Of a stretch of 16,506 nt of DNA, positions 6,563-14,525 are shown piece by piece. Position 1 is the first letter of the stretch. Every line of letters begins with the position of its first letter. The notes beneath the pieces were generated by a model. The model was not told where the DNA came from and did not search any database. It saw nothing but the letters and a program-made list of their open reading frames with translations. Position numbers and translations under genes: made by a program. Where the stretch lies: the NCBI GenBank assembly GCA_021780585.1, contig JAJXYM010000386.1, forward strand, positions 1-16,506, written 5' to 3'. Source of the stretch: Deltaproteobacteria bacterium (GTDB lineage: Bacteria; Desulfobacterota; Binatia; Binatales; Binataceae).

Positions 6563-7897
6563 ATGGGATGCGATCGGCATAGCGCGATGTTCATGGAGGG
6601 GCCGTACGAACCGCTCATGATCGAGCGCGCCGAGGGGCCCTGGCTCTATGCGCGCGACGGGATGCGGATTCTCGACGCGGCGGCCGGCGCGGTCGTTGTC
6701 AACGTCGGGCAGGGACGCGCGGAGATCGCCCGGCTGATGGCCGAGGAGGCCGCCCGCATCAACTACGTCGTGCCGATCTGGAACACCCCCGCGCGCGAAC
6801 GGCTGTGCGCGCGGCTCGCGCGCTGGACCCCGCCAGGCCTGAACCGCTTCTTCTTCACCAGCGGCGGGTCGGAGGCGGTCGAGGCGGCGATCAAGTTCGC
6901 CCTGATGTACCAGAAGGTCAAAGGGCGTCCTGGACGCAACAAGATAATCTCGCGCTGGACCTCCTATCATGGCAACACGCTGGCGGCGCTTTCGGTCGGC
7001 GGCAATCTGAATCGGCGCGCCGATTACGAGCAGGTGCTGTTCGACTGGCCGCATATTCCGCCGTCGTTCTGCTATCGCTGTCCGTGGGGCAAGAGCTATC
7101 CGGGATGCGATCTCGATTGCGCGCGGGCGCTCGAAGCCGAAATCGAGCGTCACGGCGCGGACTCGATCGCGGCGTTTATCGCCGAGCCGATGATGGGCGC
7201 GACGGGGGGAGCCGTCCCTCCGGTCAAGGAATATTGGCCGCGAATCGCCGAAATCTGCCGGCGGCATGAGATCCTGCTGATCGCCGATGAGGTGATGACC
7301 GGCTTCGGCCGCACCGGCCGGCGCTTCGCGGTCGAGCATTGGGGCGTCACGCCCGACCTGCTGGTCGGCGGCAAGGGTCTCACCGGCGGCTACCTGCCGA
7401 TGGGGATGATCGCGGCGCGCGAGGAACTGGTCGCCGAATGCGAGCGGTTGCACGCCGATTTCATGTTCTACACCTATAGCTGCCATCCGCTCGCCTGCGC
7501 TGTCGCCGACAAGGTGCTGGAAATCATGGAGCGCGAACGGCTGGTCGAGCAGGCGGCGGAAATCGGCGCGCGACTCGGCGCGCAGCTCAAGGAGAACCTG
7601 TCGGGCCATCCGCTGGTCGGCGATATTCGCGGCACGGGATTGTTCTGGGGCATCGAGCTGGTGCGGGATCGCGCCGGGCGCGTACCGTATGCCCCGAGCC
7701 GGAAAGTTACGTCGCAGGTGATTGGCGCCGCGCTCAAGCATGGCTTGTTCGTCTATCCCACTGTCGGGATGGCGGGAAAAGAGGGCGGCGACGGGGTGAT
7801 GGTGACGCCGCCGTTCGTGATCGGCGAGGCCGAAGTGGATTATATCGTGCGCAATCTGCGTACCGCGCTCGACGAGGTGCATCCGCGCCTGCAATGA
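6563..7897 (+). CDS. Class III PLP-dependent aminotransferase with a four-cysteine insertion
   Basis: A 444-residue fold-type I aminotransferase of the omega/GABA/ornithine transaminase class. Motifs: 'FFTSGGSEAVEAAIK' (97-111, phosphate binding), 'TSYHGNT' (133-139), Asp242 in 'LLIADEVMTGFGRTG' (238-252, pyridine nitrogen) and Lys271 in 'GGKGLTGGYLPMG' (269-281, the Schiff-base lysine), followed by the C-terminal 'YTYSCHPLACA' segment. The ATG at 6563 has GGGAGG at 6551-6556. Residues 170-186 contain Cys170-x2-Cys173-x8-Cys182-x3-Cys186 ('CYRCPWGKSYPGCDLDC'), absent from textbook members such as GabT; it could bind a metal or form disulfides. The amino donor and acceptor cannot be assigned. 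A dyad operator candidate lies 58 bases upstream and a hairpin follows the stop. Confidence 0.9.
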   Translation: MGCDRHSAMFMEGPYEPLMIERAEGPWLYARDGMRILDAAAGAVVVNVGQGRAEIARLMAEEAARINYVVPIWNTPARERLCARLARWTPPGLNRFFFTSGGSEAVEAAIKFALMYQKVKGRPGRNKIISRWTSYHGNTLAALSVGGNLNRRADYEQVLFDWPHIPPSFCYRCPWGKSYPGCDLDCARALEAEIERHGADSIAAFIAEPMMGATGGAVPPVKEYWPRIAEICRRHEILLIADEVMTGFGRTGRRFAVEHWGVTPDLLVGGKGLTGGYLPMGMIAAREELVAECERLHADFMFYTYSCHPLACAVADKVLEIMERERLVEQAAEIGARLGAQLKENLSGHPLVGDIRGTGLFWGIELVRDRAGRVPYAPSRKVTSQVIGAALKHGLFVYPTVGMAGKEGGDGVMVTPPFVIGEAEVDYIVRNLRTALDEVHPRLQ

Positions 7898-7920
7898 GCG
7901 CCGACGTTCGTTCGGGCGTG

Positions 7921-7946
7921 GCCGCCGGCGCGGATGCGCCGGCGGC
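7921..7946 (+). terminator. Strong hairpin after the aminotransferase, lacking a T-tract
   Basis: A perfect 11-bp stem GCCGCCGGCGC / GCGCCGGCGGC with a GGAT tetraloop, starting 23 bases after the aminotransferase stop. It is followed by AAAAATAT rather than T residues, so it is not a standard intrinsic terminator on the plus strand. It may still end transcription weakly or protect the 3' end of the mRNA. The next gene starts 112 bases later. Confidence 0.4.
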
Positions 7947-8058
7947 AAAAATATGCGACACGCGTGCGTGATTCGCGCAAATCCGCCGATGGCTCTACTA
8001 CTCGCCCGCCGCGTCAGATAGATTTTCCGTTATCGATTCGCGCGAAACTGGAGCGGCG

Positions 8059-8934
8059 ATGGCTGACATAATCGGTCCGACTTCCCATTTTTATTACTCG
8101 CAACGGCTGAAGCTGCATTACGTCGATTGGGGTAATCACGACAAGCCGCTGGCCATCCTGGTGCATGGCGGACGCGACCATTGCCGCAATTGGGATTTCG
8201 TCGCGCTCGATCTGCGCCGTCATTTCCATATCGTCGCGCCCGACCTGCGCGGCCATGGCGACTCCGACTGGGCGATTGGCGGGGCCTATTCGCTCACCGA
8301 CCACGTGCTCGACCTCGGCCAATTGATGAACGCGCTTGAACCAAAAGGTCCCGTCACCCTGATCGGCCATTCGCTGGGCGCCGGCGTGGTGCTGCAGCGC
8401 GCGGGAGTGTTTCCCGAGGCGGTGAAGGCGATCGTCGCGATCGAGGGTCTCGGACCGCCGGGCGCGATGATCCGCGAGACTCCCGCGCACGAGCGGATGG
8501 AACATTGGGTGAGCGATATGCTGGCGCTGGCGCAACGCAAGCCGCGCGAGTACCCGACGATCGAGCAGGCGATGGCGCGGATGCGCGAGGCGAATCCGCA
8601 TCTGGGCGCCGATCTGGCGCGCCATCTGACGATTTACGGCGTGCGCCGCAACGAAAACGGCACCTATTCGTGGAAGTACGACAATTACACGCGGGCGACC
8701 TCGCCATTTCTGTTCAATCTCAAGGACGCGATGGAAATCTGGTCGCGAATCCGCTGCTCGACGCTGTTGGTGCGCGGCGATTCGTCATGGGCGGGAGATT
8801 GGGAGCGTGACGGCCGGCTCGACGCCTTCCGCACGGCGGAGTTGGTGACGATCAAGAACGCCGGCCACTGGGTGCATCACGATCAGCTCGCTGAGTTCCT
8901 CGGCGTGATGCATCGTTTTCTCGGCGTTGCGTGA
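8059..8934 (+). CDS. Alpha/beta hydrolase (Ser-Asp-His)
   Basis: A 291-residue alpha/beta-hydrolase-fold protein. It has 'LVHGGRDHCRNW' (34-45, oxyanion region), 'VAPDLRGHGDSDW' (59-71), the nucleophile elbow G-H-S-L-G with Ser105, a probable acid Asp241 in 'LLVRGDSSW', and His270 in 'NAGHWVHHDQ'. A cap domain spans roughly 135-225. The nucleophile is serine, so it is not a haloalkane or fluoroacetate dehalogenase, which use aspartate. It resembles epoxide-hydrolase-like or esterase members; the substrate is unknown. The ATG at 8059 has GGAG at 8050-8053. Its TGA overlaps the ATG of the CLC gene by one base (TGATG), suggesting translational coupling. It shares little sequence with the hydrolase at 553 beyond the fold motifs. 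Confidence 0.88.
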   Translation: MADIIGPTSHFYYSQRLKLHYVDWGNHDKPLAILVHGGRDHCRNWDFVALDLRRHFHIVAPDLRGHGDSDWAIGGAYSLTDHVLDLGQLMNALEPKGPVTLIGHSLGAGVVLQRAGVFPEAVKAIVAIEGLGPPGAMIRETPAHERMEHWVSDMLALAQRKPREYPTIEQAMARMREANPHLGADLARHLTIYGVRRNENGTYSWKYDNYTRATSPFLFNLKDAMEIWSRIRCSTLLVRGDSSWAGDWERDGRLDAFRTAELVTIKNAGHWVHHDQLAEFLGVMHRFLGVA

Positions 8935-11030
8935 TGACGGTTAAACCCTCAGCGGCGGGAGCCGCGGCGCCGCCGCAACCGTTGGTGCATCCCGAGGCCT
9001 GGTCGCTGCGGGTCGATCAGCTCGAATATCTCGAGACGATACTGATGGCCGTCGCCGTCGGCATGCTGGCGGCGCTCGGTAATCTCGGCTTCCGCCGCCT
9101 GATCGATTTTTTCTCGTGGGTTTTTCGCGGCCTGGAATGGCGCGCGCTGGGTATCCATGAACATTCGTGGACGCTGCTGCTGATTCCGCTGATCCTGCTG
9201 AGCGGCGGCGTCGGGATGCTGATCCTGAACTATTTCTTTCCCGGCGACGTGCTGGGCTACGGGTTTCCGAATTTTCTCGAGATGGTGAATCTGGGCAACG
9301 CCCGGATCAAGCGCCGCTGGATTTTCCTCAAGGCGCTGGGCGCCGCTCTGTCGCTCGGTTCGGGCGCGTCGGTCGGCCGCGAAGGACCGATCGCGCAAAT
9401 TGGCGGCGCGATCGGCTCGGCGGTCGCGCAGATGCGGCGGCTCGGCGTCGATCGGGCCAAGGTGCTGGTGGCGGCCGGAGCCGGCGCGGGCATCGCGACC
9501 ACCTTCAATGCGCCGATGGGCGGTCTGATGTTCGCGCAGGAGATCGTCCTGATGGGCCAGACGGAGCTGGCCAATCTGGTGCTGGTGATCGTCGCGACCT
9601 TCACCGCCGTCGTGACCTCGCGCACCGTGATGGGCGAAGCGGGCGCCGTGTTCCATCCGGTGCAATTCCACATGGCCAGCTATTGGGAGCTGCTGAGCTA
9701 CGGCCTGCTGGGGTTAATGCTTGGGCTGTTGAGCGCCGCCTATATTCGCTTTTTTCATGGTCTGGGCCGTTACGTCAGGTCGATCAAGCAGCCGCAATGG
9801 GTCAAGCTGACGGCCGGACTGGCGATTGTCGGCGCGGTCGCGATTGTATTGCCGATGAATCTGGCGGACGGTTATCCGGCGATCGGTCAGGCGATGCAGG
9901 GGAAGGTCGCCGCGCCGATGTTGCTTTCGCTGGGCGTGGCGAAATTTTTCACCAGCGCGATCTCGCTCGATTGCGGCGCGCCGGGCGGCGTTTTCGGTCC
10001 AATCTTCTTTATCGGCACGATGGCCGGCGGCGCGTTTCGCCAGTTCCTGAGCCTGTTCATGCCGAGTCTGCTGGGTCCGCGTGGCTCCTATTCGCTAATC
10101 GGATTGGGCGCATTTCTGGGCGGCGTGACCCACGCCCCGATGACGGCGCTGTTCCTGCTCTTCGAAATGACCGAGCTCAACTATTCCGTCGCTCTACCCG
10201 CGATGATCGCGACGATCACGGCGCTGGTGGTCGCGCGATCGATCGAAACCGAATCGATCGACATGTACACCCTGGCGCGCGAGGGCAAGACGCTGGCGAT
10301 CGGCCGCGAGCGGCTGGTGCTGACGCAATTGCCGGTCTCCTCAGTGATGAACGCCGAGGTCGACGTGCTGCCGGTCAACGCGCCCTTGCATGAAGTCTTG
10401 CGCGTGGCTGGCGAAACCTCTCAGGCGACGCTGCCGGTGGTCGACAGCCAGGGCGACCTGGTCGGGCTGGTCGTGACGCGGGACCTGCTGGCGCTGCTGG
10501 CCGGCGGCACGGAGCTGGGACCGCTGGTCAACGCCTTCGACCTCTGCCGGCGCAATCCCCCCGTCGTCACGTCCGATTCGAACCTCGATCAGGCGGCGCA
10601 ACTGATGGAGTACGAGGCGCTCGACGAATTGCCGGTCGTTGAAAGTCCCCAGGGCGGCCATTTTCTCGGCCTGGTGGCGCGCCGCGGGATCGCGCAGGCG
10701 TTCAACCGAGTCACGGTCTCGCTCTCGGCGCACGAGATCGGCGACCGCGGCATCTTCTGGGCGACCGGCTACCGCGTGATGCGGATCCGGATTCCGGCGG
10801 GCGCGGCCGGGCGGACGATTCGTCAACTGGATCCGCGCGCGAGCTATGGCGTGAGCGTGTTGGCGGTTCAGGACGCCGGCGACGCGATCGCGGGCTTCGC
10901 CCCGATCGCGCCCGACCGTGCGCTCAAGCCCGGCGATCTGATCATCGCGGCGGGCCGGCCGGCGGACCTGCGCCGCTTTTCCCGCGAGCTCGAAGAGCCG
11001 GCGGCGAAAGCTTCGGCCGCGCCGACCTGA
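8934..11030 (+). CDS. CLC-family chloride channel/transporter with CBS pair and RCK_C domain
   Basis: A 698-residue integral membrane protein (numbered from the ATG at 8934; the GTG at 8931 is an alternative start). The CLC core is about 35-450, with 'GYGFP' (108-112, in place of GSGIP), 'GSGASVGREGP' (142-152, gating Glu150), 'FNAPMGGLMFAQEIV' (191-205), 'GGVFGPIFFIG' (351-361) and 'MYTLAREG' (444-451; the Tyr fits the anion-coordinating Tyr of E. coli ClcA). At the ClcA internal proton glutamate position (second E of 'VVEEM') this protein has Ile204, after Glu203. Two CBS domains follow (about 465-525 and 530-595), normally nucleotide-binding regulators. The C-terminus (about 600-685, ending 'LKPGDLIIAAGRPADLRRF') is a TrkA-C/RCK_C domain. 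It lies in an operon with the alpha/beta hydrolase and converges on a minus-strand gene 15 bases away. It may exchange or conduct anions; the missing proton glutamate argues against classic 2Cl-/H+ antiport. Confidence 0.92.
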   Translation: MTVKPSAAGAAAPPQPLVHPEAWSLRVDQLEYLETILMAVAVGMLAALGNLGFRRLIDFFSWVFRGLEWRALGIHEHSWTLLLIPLILLSGGVGMLILNYFFPGDVLGYGFPNFLEMVNLGNARIKRRWIFLKALGAALSLGSGASVGREGPIAQIGGAIGSAVAQMRRLGVDRAKVLVAAGAGAGIATTFNAPMGGLMFAQEIVLMGQTELANLVLVIVATFTAVVTSRTVMGEAGAVFHPVQFHMASYWELLSYGLLGLMLGLLSAAYIRFFHGLGRYVRSIKQPQWVKLTAGLAIVGAVAIVLPMNLADGYPAIGQAMQGKVAAPMLLSLGVAKFFTSAISLDCGAPGGVFGPIFFIGTMAGGAFRQFLSLFMPSLLGPRGSYSLIGLGAFLGGVTHAPMTALFLLFEMTELNYSVALPAMIATITALVVARSIETESIDMYTLAREGKTLAIGRERLVLTQLPVSSVMNAEVDVLPVNAPLHEVLRVAGETSQATLPVVDSQGDLVGLVVTRDLLALLAGGTELGPLVNAFDLCRRNPPVVTSDSNLDQAAQLMEYEALDELPVVESPQGGHFLGLVARRGIAQAFNRVTVSLSAHEIGDRGIFWATGYRVMRIRIPAGAAGRTIRQLDPRASYGVSVLAVQDAGDAIAGFAPIAPDRALKPGDLIIAAGRPADLRRFSRELEEPAAKASAAPT

Positions 11031-11045
11031 GCCGCCCGTTCGCCG

Positions 11046-11897
11046 CTAGAGCCGGTTGATTATGTCGTCGCGAAAACGCGCAAGTTCGTCCTCGGTGAGC
11101 GACCGCACCGGCAATCCGACCAGCGCGCGATCAACTCCGGCCTGCTTGAGCCGGCGCATATCGTCAAGCGTAAGCGGCTTGCCGGTGCGCAGGCTCAGCG
11201 TGATTTCCACCGGCTTGACGCGTCCGGCGGCGCGCTCGAGCGCGCGCAGTCGATCGATCAACCCGCGCGCGTCGTCGTGGCTCTTCGCAATTCCGTACCA
11301 TCCGTCGCCATAACGAACGGCGCGTTTGAGCGCGAGTTCGCTGACGCCGCCAACGACGATCGGCGGATAGGGCTTTTGGATCGGCTTGGGATAAAACCGC
11401 GCGCCTTCGAGAGCGATGGTCTTGCCGTGGTACGCCGGCTCGTCTTTGGTCCACAGCTCCTTCATCAGCTCGATATACTCCCGGGTGCGCAGGGCGCGAT
11501 CATTGAAGCTCGCGCCCACCAGCGCGAATTCCTCCGCCCACCAGCCCACGCCGACGCCAAAGATGACGCGCCCGCCGCTCAGCACGTCGAGCGACGCGAC
11601 CGCCTTGGCGGTGGCCAGCGCATTGCGCATCGGCACGACGAAAATCCCTGTCGCGAGGCGGATTTTGCTGGTCAGCGCGGCGGCGTATGCCAACGCGAGC
11701 ATCGGGTCGTTGAATGGAACGTCGAGCGGCGCGGGAAATCCGCCGTCGGCCGAGTAGGGATATTTCGACGCCGACCGCACCGGCATAATCAGATGCTCGC
11801 CGATCCACGCCGACTCGTAGCCCAACTCCTCCGCCCGCCGCACATGCGCCGAAATTCGTTCGGGCTTGACGCTGGTGATGAACGTACCGAACTTCAT
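11046..11897 (-). CDS. F420-type LLM-class oxidoreductase
   Basis: 283 residues of the luciferase-like TIM-barrel family, resembling the shorter F420-dependent subgroup (the Rv2161c-type group). It has 'MKFGTF' at the N-terminus, 'RRAEELGYESAWIGEHLIMP' (20-39), 'KIRLATGIFVVPMRNAL' (78-94), 'ASLDVLSGGRVIFGVGVGWW' (101-120) and 'PKPIQKPYPPIVVGG' (170-184), all usual for this group. I start at the ATG at 11897 because it begins the conserved first strand and has GGGGGCGG just upstream; an upstream in-frame extension (to 11924) adds nine residues with no similarity to the fold. It is distant from the two LLM genes at 1365 and 2819, lacking their long C-terminal region. It lies 246 bases downstream of the PHP gene, and that gap shows no gene. 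Cofactor (F420 or FMN) and substrate are inferred or unknown. Confidence 0.87.
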   Translation of the reverse strand: MKFGTFITSVKPERISAHVRRAEELGYESAWIGEHLIMPVRSASKYPYSADGGFPAPLDVPFNDPMLALAYAAALTSKIRLATGIFVVPMRNALATAKAVASLDVLSGGRVIFGVGVGWWAEEFALVGASFNDRALRTREYIELMKELWTKDEPAYHGKTIALEGARFYPKPIQKPYPPIVVGGVSELALKRAVRYGDGWYGIAKSHDDARGLIDRLRALERAAGRVKPVEITLSLRTGKPLTLDDMRRLKQAGVDRALVGLPVRSLTEDELARFRDDIINRL

Positions 11898-12143
11898 AGC
11901 CGCCCCCGATCGTGCGTCGCGCATGGACGCGAACAGTGTCGTGCGCGGCGCGGTTCAGTCCGCGAAGCCGCGCGCCTCGAGCCGCGTGGCGGTCGCGGAA
12001 CATTTGCTTGAACGCAGAGGCCTCCGGCCGCTCCCGGTCCGGTTTGGTCACCGCAGGATAAATCAATTCGCGCGCTGGCGTCGACCGTTACGGCCGCTTC
12101 GCGCGGCGGCGCGACGACTTGATTGCGATCGCCGCCCGGCCGC

Positions 12144-12812
12144 TCAGGAAGCGGGCGAAGCCGCGTCGGGAAAGCGGAACGGCCGGGCGCGTCCCGCGCG
12201 CAGTTCGGCGCATAGCCGCTCAACCGTCGCGACCTCGACCGTCAATTCGGTCGCGCAGGTCTTGAACCATCGCGGCGTTGGGAAATGGGCGTCGCTGCCG
12301 CCGACCGCCGCCAGTCCGAGCTTTTCGGCGGCGACCAGCGCGTCGCGGTCCTGTTCGCGCGTGTTCTGGCCGTTGATCGCCTCGACCGCGACCAGCGCGG
12401 TTCCAACTTTCGCCATCAGTTCCGCGAGCCTGACGCCGTAGCCGGAATCGCGAAACGGATGGGCCGGGATGGCGACGCCGCCGTCGCCATGCACGGCCTC
12501 GATCAGCGCTTCCGCGCGCAGCATCCGATGGGCGAAATCGAAACGCCGGAGCAGCGCGGGCGTGACGCCAAAAATCAGCAGATGGCCCAGGTTGGTGTCC
12601 GCCTCGACGCCCTTGAACAGCCTGACGCCGTAACGCTCCGACAATTCCGCGTAATCGCGGTCAAGCTCCGCGTCGGTCGGGAACAGGCGATGCTCGGTGA
12701 GGCAGATCGCGCCAAGACGGAGCGGGCCATGCGCGTTCGCCTCCAGATATTGCCCGGCGGTGGCGTTGGAGTCGGCGGAGAGGCGAGTATGCACATGCAA
12801 ATCGACCAGCAT
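12144..12812 (-). CDS. PHP-domain metal-dependent phosphoesterase-like protein
   Basis: 222 residues, a stand-alone PHP domain (polymerase and histidinol phosphatase superfamily, a distorted TIM barrel with a multinuclear metal site). Metal ligands are visible in the expected order: His6 and His8 in 'DLHVHTRLS', Glu40-His41 in 'CLTEHR', Glu70 in 'KGVEAD', His77, His118 in 'PAHPF' and Asp174/His176 in 'GGSDAH'. Family members hydrolyse phosphoesters, including nucleoside and oligonucleotide phosphates, or act as phosphatases. The gene lies 50 bases downstream of the Ser/Thr kinase on the same strand and may be its last co-transcribed partner. No clear ribosome binding site precedes the ATG at 12812. 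Whether it acts on signalling phosphate is unknown. Confidence 0.87.
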   Translation of the reverse strand: MLVDLHVHTRLSADSNATAGQYLEANAHGPLRLGAICLTEHRLFPTDAELDRDYAELSERYGVRLFKGVEADTNLGHLLIFGVTPALLRRFDFAHRMLRAEALIEAVHGDGGVAIPAHPFRDSGYGVRLAELMAKVGTALVAVEAINGQNTREQDRDALVAAEKLGLAAVGGSDAHFPTPRWFKTCATELTVEVATVERLCAELRAGRARPFRFPDAASPAS

Positions 12813-12862
12813 CGCGGACGATTTTCACACGGGCGCGGCGTGAAGGGAAAGCGCGCGGCGCC

Positions 12863-14503
12863 TCAGGGCGCGGCGTATTCCTCGCGCACCTTAAGATGAT
12901 CGATCGGGAAGAACAGGCCGGTGTAGCGAATCACGATCGTCTGCACCTCGAGGCGATCGAATTCGCTGTCAACGTCGCCGTAGAGTTCGAGCGTTTCGCC
13001 GACGACGCGAAACCGTACCTGCCGATAGCCGGCCGCGTCGAGGTCGTTGCGCAATTCGGTCAGGCGCGGCGCGCTCAGATCGGGCGCGCCGGCGTCACCG
13101 GAAGGCGCGGCGGCGGGCGGTGAAGACCAACCGGAATCGCCGCCGTCATCCGCGGCGGGTTGCGCGACGGTCTGGAAAAATTTTGCAACGCCCATGGCGA
13201 TCACGAAAAGCGTGACGATCAAGATCAGCCGTTGGCGGACGCTCCGACGCCGCCGCGCGCCGAGCGGGTCCGCATGGCGCGCGCGGCGATGATGGCCGTG
13301 ACGGTTGGACCAATCCGCGCCGTGGTCGCGATCGGGCAAGGGCAGGGTAATAGCATCCTCCGCGCCGCCGAGCTCGAAGGGACGTTCGAGCGCGCCGACT
13401 TCCGCCGCGCAATAGGAACAGAAACGCGAGTCGGCCGGGATCGTGCGCGCGCAACTCGGACAGCGGATATCGTTGGTCAGGCCGACGACCGTTTGCGCCG
13501 ACGCGGAAGCCGGCGTGGACGACTTCGCGGCGGATTTCGAGCTTGCCGACGCGGGCGCCGCGGCCGAGCCCGCGCCGGTCGAACCCGCGCCTGGAGCCGG
13601 ATTCGCGGCGGGCGTGGGCGGCGCGACCGAGAGCGGCAGCGGCAGTTGCGCGCGCCCCGCGGCCGGCGCCGATCCGCTCGCGGAACCGTTCGCGGCGGAG
13701 GCGCCGAGACCGATATCGATCAGGCGACGTTTGAATTCGGCCGCGTCGCGCATCCGATTGACGACGTCGTAGGCGAGCGCCTGATCGACCACCGCCGCGA
13801 GCGTCGGATCCAGGTCCGGGCAGAGCTTGCGCAGCGGCGGAAAGCTGAAGGGCGCCTCGGCCGCCGGATCGCGGCCCGATAGCGCCTGATGCATCGTGGC
13901 GCCGAGCGCGTAGAGGTCGGATCGCGTTTCGACCCGGCCGCGATACTGCTCCGGCGGCGCGTAGCCCTGCGTGCCGATCATGGTCGCGTTGCTGAGCGGC
14001 GCGAAATGGCGCGCGATGCCGAAGTCGATCAGCTTGGCCTGCCCCTCGGCCGTCAGCATCACATTCGACGGCTTCAGGTCGCGATAGATGACGGGCGGAT
14101 CGAGGTTGTGCAGGTATTCGAGCGTGTCGAGAATCTGCGTGGCGATTTCGATCACGCGCTTGGGCGCGAGCTTGCCGCCCGCGCGGCGCAATTCGTCGTC
14201 GAGCGTCTCGCCGTCGATATATTCCATCACGAGGAAGTGATGGTTGGCGTCGCTGAAGCGATCGAAGATGCGCGGAATATGTTCGTTGGCGAGCCGCGCG
14301 AGCATATCGGCCTCGCGATTGAACGCCGCGACCGCCTGCTGCTGCATCTCGGGACTGGTGAAGCTGTCGACCATCTCCGCCAGGGCGCAGCGGCGATCCG
14401 CCAGCCGCATATCCTCGGCCAGATAGACCAGCTTCATGCCGCCGCCGCCGATCGATTTGACGACGCGATAGCGTCCGCCGACGATGGTCTTGGGTGCGAT
14501 CAT
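12863..14503 (-). CDS. Membrane-anchored Ser/Thr protein kinase with WNK-like lysine placement, zinc ribbon and BON-like domain
   Basis: 546 residues. The kinase domain is about 11-265: glycine loop I18-G-G-G-G-M-K24-L-V-Y27, alphaC Glu64 ('FNREADML'), catalytic loop Y-R-D142-LKPSN147, D160-F-G, 'GYAPPEQY' (180-187). The usual beta3 lysine (VAIK) is absent: 'CALAEM' (39-44) has Ala42 there. Lys24 replaces the third loop glycine, the WNK arrangement. After an Ala/Pro/Ser-rich linker (about 268-340) comes a zinc ribbon (Cys348, 351, 362, 365), a basic stretch (about 401-424), one transmembrane helix (about 425-442) and a C-terminal alpha-beta segment (about 478-540) like a BON domain, probably outside the cytoplasm. 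It is 22 bases downstream of a zinc-ribbon membrane protein and an FHA protein, a common kinase/phospho-reader grouping. Kinase family is firm; activity via Lys24 is inferred. Confidence 0.9.
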   Translation of the reverse strand: MIAPKTIVGGRYRVVKSIGGGGMKLVYLAEDMRLADRRCALAEMVDSFTSPEMQQQAVAAFNREADMLARLANEHIPRIFDRFSDANHHFLVMEYIDGETLDDELRRAGGKLAPKRVIEIATQILDTLEYLHNLDPPVIYRDLKPSNVMLTAEGQAKLIDFGIARHFAPLSNATMIGTQGYAPPEQYRGRVETRSDLYALGATMHQALSGRDPAAEAPFSFPPLRKLCPDLDPTLAAVVDQALAYDVVNRMRDAAEFKRRLIDIGLGASAANGSASGSAPAAGRAQLPLPLSVAPPTPAANPAPGAGSTGAGSAAAPASASSKSAAKSSTPASASAQTVVGLTNDIRCPSCARTIPADSRFCSYCAAEVGALERPFELGGAEDAITLPLPDRDHGADWSNRHGHHRRARHADPLGARRRRSVRQRLILIVTLFVIAMGVAKFFQTVAQPAADDGGDSGWSSPPAAAPSGDAGAPDLSAPRLTELRNDLDAAGYRQVRFRVVGETLELYGDVDSEFDRLEVQTIVIRYTGLFFPIDHLKVREEYAAP

Positions 14504-14525
14504 GCGTCGCGATCGATCGTAACGC

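Noticed and set aside
6425..7948. A 507-codon open frame on the minus strand
   Set aside because: It lies antisense to the aminotransferase, whose PLP motifs are intact. Its translation is Arg/His/Ala-rich with no recognisable domain, as expected for antisense frames in GC-rich DNA.
8059..8934. Haloalkane or fluoroacetate dehalogenase feeding halide to the neighbouring CLC protein
   Set aside because: Those enzymes use an aspartate nucleophile; here the elbow is G-H-S-L-G with serine.
11898..12143. Possible gene or RNA in the 246-base gap between the PHP and F420-type LLM genes
   Set aside because: Open frames there are continuations of shadow frames and no RNA-like fold or promoter is evident.
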